From Gammaproteobacteria bacterium (GTDB lineage Bacteria; Pseudomonadota; Gammaproteobacteria; Acidiferrobacterales; Sulfurifustaceae): 64,000 bases of DNA. Positions 24,976 to 33,572 of this stretch are shown here, piece by piece (positions within the stretch are counted from its first letter, which is position 1; every line of letters begins with the position of its first letter). A program made the translations under genes and the position numbers. Location: positions 40,405-104,404 of the forward strand of contig JACQFZ010000046.1 in assembly GCA_016199745.1 (NCBI GenBank), in the 5' to 3' direction. The notes beneath the pieces were generated by a model that saw only the letters and a list, made by a program, of their open reading frames with translations, did no database searches and was not told the origin of the DNA.

Positions 24976-26619
24976 ATGGCAGACGGCACGACCAAGGGAA
25001 GGCTCGAGCATTTCTACCGTGAGCACAAGGACCACGTATACAACTACGTGGTCCGGCTCACCTTCGATCGCGATCTCGCGCTCGATGTCACCCAGCAGAC
25101 ATTTCTCAAAGCGCTCGCCGATCCGAAGCTTGCCGGCGTCGAGCAGCCGCGGGCGTATCTGCTCACGGTCGCGCGCAACACCTTGTACGACGAATGGAAG
25201 CGGAAAAAAGAGCAGCGGCTGTCGGACGACGAACACGCCGCGCTCGATGAGTTGCCGGACGATCCGCTGGAAGCGCCGCAAGCACAAGCCGAACGCCAGG
25301 ACATGAAGGACAAGATCGAGCATTCCATCTCGCTCATGCGCCCCAAGTTCCGCGAGCTCATGTTGCTGCGTTATAGCGAGGATCTCAGTATCGAAGAAAT
25401 CGCTGCGGTCACTGGCCGCGGCATTTCCGATGTCAAAGTTAATTTGCACCGCGCCCGATTACAGTTCGAGGCCGATTTCACCTATCTGATGTATGCGCGC
25501 GTCGCGCCGGCGCGCCGACGTTGCGCTTCGCTCGGCGAGTTGCTGGCGCCGTACGCCGACCAAGAATTACCGGCGGAGCAAATCCGTGTGGTCGACAAAC
25601 ATCTGGCCGATTGCGCGGTTTGTACCGATGACATGGAGGAGATGAAGCGTTCGCGACAGTTGTTCGCGGCGCTGCCGCTCGTGCCGGCGCCGGCGGTACT
25701 CGATCGCTTGCTGGCATCGTCGTTGCCGGGCAGCGGGACCACTGCCCCGGCTGTTAAGACCGCCGTGATCAAGACGACGGCGATGAAAATCGTCGCCAGT
25801 GTCGTCGTCGTTGCCGTCGTTGGCGTTGGCGGTTACTGGCTGGCGCACAAGAAGTTGACGCCGCTCGCACCGACGGTAACGACACCGGTGCCGCCACCAA
25901 CGGCGCCGCCCGCGCCGCCACCGAGCGCGCCTACCGCGAAACCGGCCGCACCGGTCGCCAAACCGAAGCAGGCCGAAGCGAGCAAAGACACCGCACCGGT
26001 CAATAAAATCGCCGCGACTCCGAAAACCGAGACCGGTAAAAGCGTGATGCCGCTATGGAACGGACCGACATTTGCCGCGCGCTTCGTGGAAAAAAGTCGC
26101 TCGGGAACGCGGGTGGCGCTGCTTTACCAATCGAAGATCGGTACGCGCCAAGAGTTCGACGACACGAAGTGGGTCATGATCGTGAACTTCAAGCTCGGTA
26201 AAGGTTGGCTGCTCAATCCGGTCACCAAGACTTACGTCGAGGACACGCTCGACGCCGACGGCGTTGGTGCCGAGATCTTCAAAGATCCGAAGCCGACTAA
26301 ACCCGGCGGCGCCGTCGATTTCACCACCACCCTCGATTGGCAGCCGTGCGAGGATTTCGACACCAAGCAAAAGGTCGGCGAAGAAGTCATGTTGGGGCGG
26401 CCCACGGTCAAGTGGTTGTGCGGTAACACCACCGCCGGTACCACCGTTCCGCAATGGTACGACCCACAACTTGGCTTGGTGATTCGCGACAAGAGCTGGG
26501 GCGGTACTGTCGGCGAGGTGCACGACGTCCGCATCGGCAATCTGTCGGACCGTTTGTTCCAGGTGCCGGCGGGTTATCGCCGTGTGAAAACGATGGCGGA
26601 GCTGATGCGGGACGGCTAG
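24976..26619 (+). CDS. One-piece ECF sigma factor / zinc-finger anti-sigma / membrane fusion protein
   Basis: A 547-residue fusion. Residues about 10-75 form sigma region 2 (YNYVVRLTFDRDLALDVTQQ) and 115-165 form region 4 (LSIEEIAAVTGRGISDVKVN). A zinc-binding anti-sigma-like segment follows (about 180-225, with Cys182 and the HxxxCxxC motif HLADCAVC). One membrane segment starts at Met270 (IVASVVVVAVVGVGGYWLA). A Pro/Ala/Lys-rich linker (about 295-345) and a 200-residue C-terminal domain of unrecognised type follow, expected in the periplasm. The sigma domain would thus be tethered to the membrane by its own chain. The upstream RCC1 lipoprotein gene is cotranscribed. The gene abuts the convergent PP2C gene stop to stop. 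Confidence 0.85.
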   Translation: MADGTTKGRLEHFYREHKDHVYNYVVRLTFDRDLALDVTQQTFLKALADPKLAGVEQPRAYLLTVARNTLYDEWKRKKEQRLSDDEHAALDELPDDPLEAPQAQAERQDMKDKIEHSISLMRPKFRELMLLRYSEDLSIEEIAAVTGRGISDVKVNLHRARLQFEADFTYLMYARVAPARRRCASLGELLAPYADQELPAEQIRVVDKHLADCAVCTDDMEEMKRSRQLFAALPLVPAPAVLDRLLASSLPGSGTTAPAVKTAVIKTTAMKIVASVVVVAVVGVGGYWLAHKKLTPLAPTVTTPVPPPTAPPAPPPSAPTAKPAAPVAKPKQAEASKDTAPVNKIAATPKTETGKSVMPLWNGPTFAARFVEKSRSGTRVALLYQSKIGTRQEFDDTKWVMIVNFKLGKGWLLNPVTKTYVEDTLDADGVGAEIFKDPKPTKPGGAVDFTTTLDWQPCEDFDTKQKVGEEVMLGRPTVKWLCGNTTAGTTVPQWYDPQLGLVIRDKSWGGTVGEVHDVRIGNLSDRLFQVPAGYRRVKTMAELMRDG

Positions 26620-27582
26620 CTACTTCGGCTCGAACTTCCGCAAGAAATCTTCGAGTTCTTGGATACGGTTTTCGATCGAGGTTTGCTCGTTGGCGCTGGT
26701 GTCGGGCTTTCTTTCTTCCAGTTTTTTTTCTTTGGGTGTCGGCGCGTTACGTTGCGCGGCCACCTTAGCGGCGGCACCGCGATAGAGTTGGGCGCTGTCG
26801 ATCTGCGACGCCGGTTGCGTATGGCGCGGCAGGGCGCGTACGGCGCGGTCTTCCCAGCGCAGGCAGGCGACGGTGACATTGTCGCAGTGATGACCCATGC
26901 GTTTTTCCGCGTCGAATAGCATTTCTTCGACGCCGTCTTCGAGCTTCGGCGCTTCGAGATGCACGAGTATTTGTTCGGCGGTGAGCGCTTCCCATAATCC
27001 ATCCGAGCACAGCAGCAGCATGTCGTCGGTATGCAGCGGCGTTTCTTCGCCGAGGCTGATGCGCGGGTCTTCGTTGCCGCCGAGCGAGCGCAGCAAATAG
27101 CTTTTGCGCGGATGGCTCGCCATCTCTTCTTCGCTGATGATGCCGTCGCGACGTAGCTCTTCGACCGGCGTGTGGTCCTCGGTGCGCTTCAGCATGCGCG
27201 CGCGCCGGAAATGATACAGCCGGCTATCGCCGACATGCGCCCAGTAGGCGTAGCCGTCTTGCACTAGGCAGACGACGCAAGTCGTGCGCGCTTCGAGCGG
27301 TGGCACATGCATTTGCGCGCGGGCGACGATCGCCCGATGCGCCTGCAGCAACGTGAGCGCCAGGAACGCAAACGGATCTTGCAGCCGCGCTTGCTTAACG
27401 CCCTGAAAAACTTTGAGCACCGTCTCGACCGCGGTCTGCGAGGCAAGCTCGCCGCCGGTATGACCGCCGAGGCCGTCGGCTAACACCAGGATCACCGCGT
27501 TCGGACGCTCGGCGATGCCGACGCAATCTTCGTTAGTCGATCGCCCACCGACGACCGAAAACTGTGCGACCTGATATTTCAT
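26620..27582 (-). CDS. PP2C-family Ser/Thr protein phosphatase
   Basis: A 320-residue protein. The PP2C metal-binding motifs are present: STNEDC (about 15-20), LADGLGGHTGGE (34-45), CSDGLWEALT and CDNVTVACLRW. A charged C-terminal tail of about 70 residues (KEKKLEERKP, then a predicted helix) follows the catalytic domain. It should reverse the action of the kinase encoded just upstream, whose stop overlaps this start by four bases (ATGA). Cytoplasmic, with no membrane segment. Confidence 0.92.
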   Translation of the reverse strand: MKYQVAQFSVVGGRSTNEDCVGIAERPNAVILVLADGLGGHTGGELASQTAVETVLKVFQGVKQARLQDPFAFLALTLLQAHRAIVARAQMHVPPLEARTTCVVCLVQDGYAYWAHVGDSRLYHFRRARMLKRTEDHTPVEELRRDGIISEEEMASHPRKSYLLRSLGGNEDPRISLGEETPLHTDDMLLLCSDGLWEALTAEQILVHLEAPKLEDGVEEMLFDAEKRMGHHCDNVTVACLRWEDRAVRALPRHTQPASQIDSAQLYRGAAAKVAAQRNAPTPKEKKLEERKPDTSANEQTSIENRIQELEDFLRKFEPK

Positions 27583-28526
27583 TCGGATGGACGCTTGCGC
27601 CAGGGCAGCTTGAGTCGATCGAGCAGACTGAGCTCAGTCGATTCGGCCGCCGGTTCCGAGGTTTGATTGAAGACGTCGAGCAGTTGCTGCGCGGTTTGCG
27701 GACGTTCGATCTGGTCCATCTTCAAGCACCAGTCGACGATTTCCAGTAGCTGCTTCGAGTAGTAGCGCGAAAATGTGCGTACCGCCGATTTCTGCTTATC
27801 GCGTTCGGCGCGCTCGAGCGACGGGTACGGCGGGCGGCCGCCCATGCAGCTCCACATCGATGCGCCGAGCGCGTAGATATCGGTCCACGGACCGAGATGA
27901 CCGCGCCGATGTTGCTCGATCGGCGCGTAGCCGAGCGTCAGCGTATGGGCGGTTTGAACCCGACCTTCGCGGTACGCCGGTTGGGCGGCGCCGAAGTCGA
28001 GCAGCAACGGTTTACCGCCGGGCCGCAAAAAGATGTTCGCCGGCTTGATATCGAGATGCAGCAGGTTGTTGGCGTGCAGTTCGCGCAAGCCAAGCAGCAA
28101 CTGTGGAAACACCGTGCGAATGAATTTCTCTGACAACCGTCCGCCGTGGCGCTTGATGTACCAGCGCAAGTCCTTGCCGTCCTCGTACACCATAACGAGG
28201 TAGACCGTGTTGTTGTCGCGAAAGAAATCGACAACGCGGACGATGTTCGGATGATTGATCGTGGCGAGCGAGGCGGCTTCTTCGAAGAAGCGTTTGATGC
28301 CCTGCTTGAAGGTGATGTTGGCTTCGGCCGACAGGCTTTCCACCGTTTCGCCTTCGCGTCGGGCCTGATTGCTCGGCAGATATTCTTTGATGACGACGAG
28401 CCGTTGGTTCTGCGTGTCTTGCGCCAGATAAACGATGCTAAAGCCACCACCGCCGAGCGTACGCTCGATGCGGTATTGACGAAGGGCGTAGCCCGCGGGC
28501 AGGGCGTGTTCGATTCTTTTGTCCAT
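27579..28526 (-). CDS. Hanks-type serine/threonine protein kinase, non-RD
   Basis: A 315-residue cytoplasmic kinase. The glycine loop TLGGGGFS (about 23-30), Lys47 in VVIKE, the catalytic loop H157-L-D159-IKPANIF and DFG (177-179) are intact. The Arg of the usual HRD is Leu, making it a non-RD kinase that need not rely on activation-loop phosphorylation. About 35 residues follow the kinase core. The start at 28526 leaves a 146-base divergent gap to yicC containing a TATATA-rich patch. Coupled to the PP2C gene. Targets are unknown; the neighbouring sigma/anti-sigma protein is a candidate by position only. Confidence 0.92.
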   Translation of the reverse strand: MDKRIEHALPAGYALRQYRIERTLGGGGFSIVYLAQDTQNQRLVVIKEYLPSNQARREGETVESLSAEANITFKQGIKRFFEEAASLATINHPNIVRVVDFFRDNNTVYLVMVYEDGKDLRWYIKRHGGRLSEKFIRTVFPQLLLGLRELHANNLLHLDIKPANIFLRPGGKPLLLDFGAAQPAYREGRVQTAHTLTLGYAPIEQHRRGHLGPWTDIYALGASMWSCMGGRPPYPSLERAERDKQKSAVRTFSRYYSKQLLEIVDWCLKMDQIERPQTAQQLLDVFNQTSEPAAESTELSLLDRLKLPWRKRPSE

Positions 28527-28672
28527 TGAAATCGTATGTTGTATCGGCCGGTCGCGGGGGTCCCTCCGGCCTATCCTCATTATATATAAGAGTCGCGCGG
28601 GCGCCGCCGTTTTCGGTTTTACCGTCGCCGGTTTCCGTTTACCATCGCGCGACTTTATCGAGCGACCCACCA

Positions 28673-29536
28673 ATGACACTCAGCATGACCGCTTTTGCCC
28701 GCCGTGGCACCGATACACCCGGCGGTAGCCTCGTTTGGGAGTTGCGTTCCGTCAATCACCGATATCTTGATGTGAGCATGCGTCTACCCGAGGACTTGCG
28801 CGCCATCGAAACTGGTGCCCGCGAGACCATCGGCGCCCGTTTGGAACGCGGCAAGATCGAGGTCACGCTCAAGTTTCAGCCACGCGAATCCGTTGCCGGT
28901 CTCGCGCTCGACAGCGAAGCCGCTCGCAAACTATTGGCCGCCGCGCGCGATGTCAATGCGCTTGCCGCCGGCCTGGCACCGATTTCCGTGACAGATGTGC
29001 TGCGTTGGCCGGGCGTGCTGCGCTCGCCCGGCCTCGATGCCGAAGCGCTCAGCCGCGCCGCGCTTGAGCTGCTCGGGTCGACGCTCGATGAGTTGATCGC
29101 TACGCGCATGCGCGAAGGCACCCGTCTGCGCGGCATGCTGGAAGATCGGCTACGGACGATCGGCGATATTCTTGGCCGCTTGGCAACGTTGTTGCCTGAG
29201 ATCGCCGCCGATTATCGGACGCGACTGGAAGCTCGGCTCGGCGAAATCCGTAACCAGCTGGACACCACGCGCTTGGAGCAAGAGATGGTATTGCACGCCA
29301 CGCGTAGCGACGTCGCCGAAGAGGTCGACCGTCTGAATGCCCACGTTGCCGAAGTGCAGCGGGTGCTAGGCGGCAAGGGCCAAGTCGGCCGCCGGCTCGA
29401 TTTCTTGATGCAAGAGCTGAATCGCGAAGCCAATACGCTCGCTTCGAAGTCAGTCGATCTGCGCCAGACCAATGCCGCCGTCGAGCTTAAGGTGTTGATC
29501 GAGCAGATGCGCGAGCAAGTGCAGAACATCGAATAA
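28673..29536 (+). CDS. yicC: YicC family endoribonuclease
   Basis: A 287-residue protein of the YicC/YloC family, recently linked to RNA cleavage or small-RNA turnover in E. coli and B. subtilis. The N-terminal signature MTLSMTAFARR and WELRSVNHRYLDVSMRLPE, and the C-terminal GRRLDFLMQELNREANTLAS with KVLIEQMREQVQN, are all present. Length matches the E. coli protein. First gene of the conserved yicC-gmk-rpoZ-spoT run. Confidence 0.95.
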   Translation: MTLSMTAFARRGTDTPGGSLVWELRSVNHRYLDVSMRLPEDLRAIETGARETIGARLERGKIEVTLKFQPRESVAGLALDSEAARKLLAAARDVNALAAGLAPISVTDVLRWPGVLRSPGLDAEALSRAALELLGSTLDELIATRMREGTRLRGMLEDRLRTIGDILGRLATLLPEIAADYRTRLEARLGEIRNQLDTTRLEQEMVLHATRSDVAEEVDRLNAHVAEVQRVLGGKGQVGRRLDFLMQELNREANTLASKSVDLRQTNAAVELKVLIEQMREQVQNIE

Positions 29537-29542
29537 TTTGCC

Positions 29543-29635
29543 CGTCGGTTTTCCGACGCCAGCGCCGGGGTTTCCGGCGTATCCAGTGCTATCTTTGGCA
29601 TAAGCACCTTGTCGAGAGAGCGGCTTTTCCGCTCT
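29543..29635 (+). promoter_or_regulatory. Three consecutive stem-loops between yicC and gmk
   Basis: Three perfect short hairpins lie in a row: CGTCGG/CCGACG (29543-29558), CGCCGG/CCGGCG (29563-29579) and AGAGCGG/CCGCTCT (29617-29635), with U-rich loops. The last ends 12 bases before the proposed gmk start and could affect its translation or mRNA processing. Confidence 0.45.
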
Positions 29636-29647
29636 AATGCGCGGCCT

Positions 29648-30253
29648 GTGCAACCACCAAGACTTATCGTTCTGTCCGCCGCTTCCGGCACTGGTAAAAC
29701 CAGTCTGGCCGACGCGTTGGTCGAGCGTGTGCCGAATTTGACGCATTCCATTTCGCACACCACGCGGCCGAAACGTCCGGGCGAGCAGCACGGCGTCGAT
29801 TACTACTTCGTCAGCCCCAGCGAGTTCGAGGCCATGGCCACGGCCGGCGCATTTCTCGAGCACGCCACGGTCTTCGGCAATCGCTACGGCACCACGCGGA
29901 GGTTCGTCGACGACATGCTGGCGAGCGGTAAGGGCGTGATCTTCGACATCGACTGGCAGGGTGCGCGTGCCATCAAGCGCGCGTACCCGTCGGCAGTCAC
30001 CGTTTTTATCCTGCCGCCGTCGCGTGCGGTCTTGGAGAAGCGGTTAAAGGACCGTGGCCAAGACAGCCCCGAGGTTATCGCCCGGCGTATGCAAGCAGCG
30101 GTCGATGAAATGAGCCATTATCATGAGTTCGAACATGTCGTTGTAAACGACGAATTTGCTGAAGCGCTGGCGGATATCGAGGCGATTGTCCGCGGTAATC
30201 CGAAGGCGTGCCGACCGCTCACCGTGGATATTAATGCCTTGCTGAAGGCTTAA
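29648..30253 (+). CDS. gmk: Guanylate kinase
   Basis: A 201-residue enzyme that phosphorylates GMP to GDP. The P-loop LSAASGTGKTSL is near residues 8-19, followed by the GMP-binding SHTTRPKRPGEQHGVDYYFV and DIDWQGARAIK. The GTG at 29648 is chosen because the protein then begins five residues before the first strand, like other guanylate kinases. A TTG at 29609 would add 13 residues but would place a strong hairpin inside the coding sequence. No good ribosome site precedes either. Confidence 0.93.
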   Translation: MQPPRLIVLSAASGTGKTSLADALVERVPNLTHSISHTTRPKRPGEQHGVDYYFVSPSEFEAMATAGAFLEHATVFGNRYGTTRRFVDDMLASGKGVIFDIDWQGARAIKRAYPSAVTVFILPPSRAVLEKRLKDRGQDSPEVIARRMQAAVDEMSHYHEFEHVVVNDEFAEALADIEAIVRGNPKACRPLTVDINALLKA

Positions 30254-30403
30254 AGACCGTCGCGCCGGTTCGTTGCACGGTCGATCCCGGAATTCCCTAG
30301 AAATAAGGCCAACCGGCCAGTAAGATAGCCGTTCCTTTGGAGCCGCGCCTTTCTCCCTCGCCGGTTTCCATCATTATTTAAAGTTAAGTGAGTGAGGTTA
30401 CGC

Positions 30404-30697
30404 ATGGCCCGCATTACGGTAGAAGATTGCCTGGAAAACGTAGAGAACCGCTTTCAATTGGTGTTGGTCGCCGCCAAGCGCGCGCGCCAATTGGGCATCG
30501 GCGCGGAGCCGTGTGTGCCGAAAGAGAACGACAAGCCGACAGTGTTGGCGTTGCGTGAGATCGCCGGCGGGTTCGTGACCAATTCGATTCTGGACGAAGA
30601 CAGCCCACAGGTCGGATTTGAGGTAGATGACGATTCATCCCAACAAACACCGGCGATCGGCATCCCTGCCGAGCCGGGAGACACCGCCGCGCAATGA
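30404..30697 (+). CDS. rpoZ: RNA polymerase omega subunit
   Basis: A 97-residue subunit promoting RNA polymerase assembly and forming part of a ppGpp site. [20 protein letters not shown] and the [11 protein letters not shown] helix are typical. The acidic tail ([16 protein letters not shown]) is somewhat longer than in E. coli. A GAGG ribosome site lies before the ATG. The spoT reading frame begins inside its 3' end, the usual neighbourhood for these two genes. Confidence 0.95.
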   Translation: MARITVEDCLENVENRFQLVLVAAKRARQLGIGAEPCVPKENDKPTVLALREIAGGFVTNSILDEDSPQVGFEVDDDSSQQTPAIGIPAEPGDTAAQ

Positions 30698-32933
30698 CGT
30701 GGTGGAGGCTCCAGCCCGCAATGCCGCGGCCGAGCCTCGGCGGCGCGGCGAACGTGCCGCCGCCCGAGTTGCACCCACGCGCTTCGAGATCGCCGATCTC
30801 TGCGCGTTGCTCAAAACCTATTTAGATCCAAAGGACATTGCCGACGTCACGGCGGCCTACCAATTCGGCGCTAACGCGCACGAAGGTCAGTGTCGTGTCA
30901 GCGGCGAGCCGTACATTTCCCATCCGCTCGAAGTCGCGCACATGCTGGCGTCCATGCATATGGACGCGAAGAGCATCATCGCTGCGATCCTGCACGACGT
31001 CATTGAAGACACGAAGACAGCGAAGGAGCTGATTGCCGAGATGTTCGGCAAAGACGTCGCCGAGTTAGTCGACGGCGTTTCCAAGATCACTCGCATCGAG
31101 TTCCAGAGTCAGGAAGAAGCGCAGGCGGAAAATTTCCGCAAGATGCTGCTGGCGATGGCGAGCGACATCCGCGTCATCCTCATCAAGCTCGCCGACCGGC
31201 TGCATAACATGCGCACGCTCGGTTTCTTAGCGCCCGAGCGCCAACGCGCAATCGCGCGCGAGACGCTCGATATCTACGCACCGATTGCCAATCGCCTCGG
31301 CGTACGCCAGTGGTCGACCGAGCTCGAAGACCTAGCGATGGCGACGCTCTTTCCGCTGCGTTATCGCATCTTGAACGAGCAAATCCGCAAACGCCGCGCC
31401 AATCGCAAGGCAATTGTCGAGAAGATGCGCACGGCGATCACGATGCAGCTCGAACAAGAGGGTGTCACTGCCGAAGTCAGCGGCCGCGAGAAGAACGTTT
31501 ACAGCATCTATAAAAAGATGCAGCAGAAGAAACTGCCGTTCGATCAGGTGTACGACGTCTATGGGTTCCGCATCATCGTCGATCGAGCCGACACCTGTTA
31601 TCGCGTGCTCGGCATGTTGCACAGTTTGTACAAGCCGATTCCCGGCCGCTTCAAAGATTACATCGCCATCCCCAAGACCAACGGTTATCAATCGCTACAT
31701 ACCGTTGTGTTCGGCCCGTTCGGCGTGTCGATCGAGTTGCAAATCCGCACGCGAGAGATGCACCGCGTCGCCGACGCCGGCGTCGCCTCGCACTGGCTCT
31801 ACAAGAGCGGCGAGCCCGGCGGCGACAGCATGCGCGAGCGCGCGCTGCTGTGGTTGAAGGAGCTGCTCGAGATCCAGCAGAAGGCCGGCAACTCGCACGA
31901 GTTCCTCGAGCATCTCAAGATCGATCTGTTTCCGGACGAGGTCTACGTGTTCACACCGCACGGCGACATTAAGAAGTTGCCGCGCGGCGCGACGGTTATC
32001 GATTTCGCCTACGACGTGCACACTGATATCGGCAACCGCTGCGTCGGCGCCAAGGTGAACCACGAGCAAGTGCCGCTGCGGACCACGCTGAAGAACGGCG
32101 ACCACGTCGAAATTCTCACGTCCGATGCCAGCTGTCCGAATCCGTCATGGCTCGATTACGTCGTCACCGGCAAGGCGCGTGCGCATATCCGCAGCTTCCT
32201 CAAAGGCCGCCAGTTCGGCGGCGCCGTCGAGCTCGGCACGCGGTTACTCGAGCGCGCCTTACAAGACGCCGGTGTCGATGTCGCGACTGTGACCAACGCC
32301 CAACGCGATCGCTTGATCGCCAGTCTTAAACTCGCTAACTGGAATCAATTGCTGCACGATATTGGCCTCGGCAATCGCGTGGCGGCGGTTGTCGCCCGCC
32401 AGCTGGTGCCGACACCAGAAACTGAAGAATCCGGCTTCGCGCTGACACGCCGCTTCCGTTCGCTACTAAAAGGCAGCGGCGACAAGACGCCGGCGTTGGC
32501 GATTCGCGGTACCGAAGGTGTGGTCGTAACGTACGGACGATGTTGCCGGCCGATCCCGGGCGACCCCATTCTCGGCTTTCTGTCCGCCGGTCGCGGCATC
32601 GTCATTCACACCGAGGATTGCCGCAACTTAAGCAAATTCCGCAAGCAACCGCAGCAATGGATCGACGTTCGCTGGGAAGAGCACATCGAAAGTGTCTTCC
32701 CGGTGTCGATCCGACTCGATGTGCGCAATCAACGCGGCGTGCTCGCCTCGGTCGCCGCTGCTATTGCCGAGCAAGACGCGAACATCGATACCGTTACGTT
32801 CGATGACCGCGACGGTAAGTACACGACGATGGAATTCACGGTCGAGGTCAAAGATCGTGTGCACTTGGCGAGTATCATGCGCCGGCTGCGCTCGCTCGAT
32901 TCGGTCGTGCGCATCAACCGCAAAAAAGCTTAA
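30627..32933 (+). CDS. spoT: Bifunctional (p)ppGpp synthetase/hydrolase SpoT
   Basis: A protein of up to 768 residues. The HD hydrolase domain is intact ([15 protein letters not shown]123-D124 in LHDVIEDT). The synthetase domain has [22 protein letters not shown] and the RFKD sequence that marks bifunctional SpoT/Rel enzymes (monofunctional RelA has ExDD). TGS ([15 protein letters not shown]) and C-terminal ACT domains follow. The start is uncertain: ATG 30627 overlaps rpoZ by 71 bases and adds a basic leader, whereas GTG 30699 or 30702 begins just after rpoZ. It sets stringent-response alarmone levels. Confidence 0.95.
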   Translation: MTIHPNKHRRSASLPSRETPPRNDVVEAPARNAAAEPRRRGERAAARVAPTRFEIADLCALLKTYLDPKDIADVTAAYQFGANAHEGQCRVSGEPYISHPLEVAHMLASMHMDAKSIIAAILHDVIEDTKTAKELIAEMFGKDVAELVDGVSKITRIEFQSQEEAQAENFRKMLLAMASDIRVILIKLADRLHNMRTLGFLAPERQRAIARETLDIYAPIANRLGVRQWSTELEDLAMATLFPLRYRILNEQIRKRRANRKAIVEKMRTAITMQLEQEGVTAEVSGREKNVYSIYKKMQQKKLPFDQVYDVYGFRIIVDRADTCYRVLGMLHSLYKPIPGRFKDYIAIPKTNGYQSLHTVVFGPFGVSIELQIRTREMHRVADAGVASHWLYKSGEPGGDSMRERALLWLKELLEIQQKAGNSHEFLEHLKIDLFPDEVYVFTPHGDIKKLPRGATVIDFAYDVHTDIGNRCVGAKVNHEQVPLRTTLKNGDHVEILTSDASCPNPSWLDYVVTGKARAHIRSFLKGRQFGGAVELGTRLLERALQDAGVDVATVTNAQRDRLIASLKLANWNQLLHDIGLGNRVAAVVARQLVPTPETEESGFALTRRFRSLLKGSGDKTPALAIRGTEGVVVTYGRCCRPIPGDPILGFLSAGRGIVIHTEDCRNLSKFRKQPQQWIDVRWEEHIESVFPVSIRLDVRNQRGVLASVAAAIAEQDANIDTVTFDDRDGKYTTMEFTVEVKDRVHLASIMRRLRSLDSVVRINRKKA

Positions 32934-32956
32934 TCCTAACCAACGAAGGAAGTCCC

Positions 32957-33421
32957 ATGTCGAAGAAAGTCATCGCGACCCCTGCCGCGCCTAAAGCCAT
33001 TGGTACCTATTCCCAGGCGATCCGTGTCGGTGATACGGTTTATCTCTCCGGCCAGATCCCGCTGGTACCCGAGACCATGGAGCTCGAATCCGGTGACATG
33101 CGCGCGCAGATCACGCGTGTGTTCGAGAACTTGAAAGCCGTTGCTCGCGCTGCCGGCAGCGACCTCAGCGACATCGTCAAGCTCAACGTTTACTTAACCG
33201 ACCTCGCCAACTTTCCGTTGGTGAACGAAGTGATGGCGCAATATTTCCCAGAGCCGTATCCGGCGCGCGCCGCCGTCGGTGTTGCGGCGTTGCCGAAGGG
33301 TGTGCCGGTCGAGATGGACGCGGTGCTCGTCAGCGCCGCGCGTTCGGCGCCGACGGCGAAGCGCAAGGCGAAAGCAAAAAGCAAAAGCGTTAAGGCCAAA
33401 AAGAAGAGCAAGAAACGTTAA
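32957..33421 (+). CDS. ridA: RidA family deaminase with a lysine-rich C-terminal tail
   Basis: A 154-residue protein. The first 127 residues are a normal RidA (YjgF/UK114) domain that deaminates reactive enamines/imines: [20 protein letters not shown] and [20 protein letters not shown] with the catalytic Arg. The last 27 residues are an added tail made almost only of Lys, Ala, Ser and Arg ([20 protein letters not shown]), unlike standard RidA. The tail could bind RNA or DNA, as other bacterial Lys-rich tails do. It starts 23 bases after spoT and is likely cotranscribed. Confidence 0.92.
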   Translation: MSKKVIATPAAPKAIGTYSQAIRVGDTVYLSGQIPLVPETMELESGDMRAQITRVFENLKAVARAAGSDLSDIVKLNVYLTDLANFPLVNEVMAQYFPEPYPARAAVGVAALPKGVPVEMDAVLVSAARSAPTAKRKAKAKSKSVKAKKKSKKR

Positions 33422-33446
33422 GTCACCCGTTTAAGTGAAACGTAGC

Positions 33447-33551
33447 GTCCCCCTCTCCCCTTGCGGGAGAGGGGAAAGGGGAGAGGGGGCGTAGTAAATT
33501 TATTATTTCCCCTCTCCCTTGTTCCCTCTCCCGCCAGGGGAGAGGGAAACT
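33447..33551. repeat. CCCCCTCTCCCC palindrome pair between ridA and recG
   Basis: Two palindromic units: CGTCCCCCTCTCCCC...GGGGAGAGGGGGCG (33447-33491) and TTCCCCTCTCCC...GGGGAGAGGGAAAC (about 33507-33550). Same family as the element at 61757. The second ends about 20 bases before the recG start. Confidence 0.7.
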
Positions 33552-33572
33552 CTTCGATGGCTATCACGGTAA

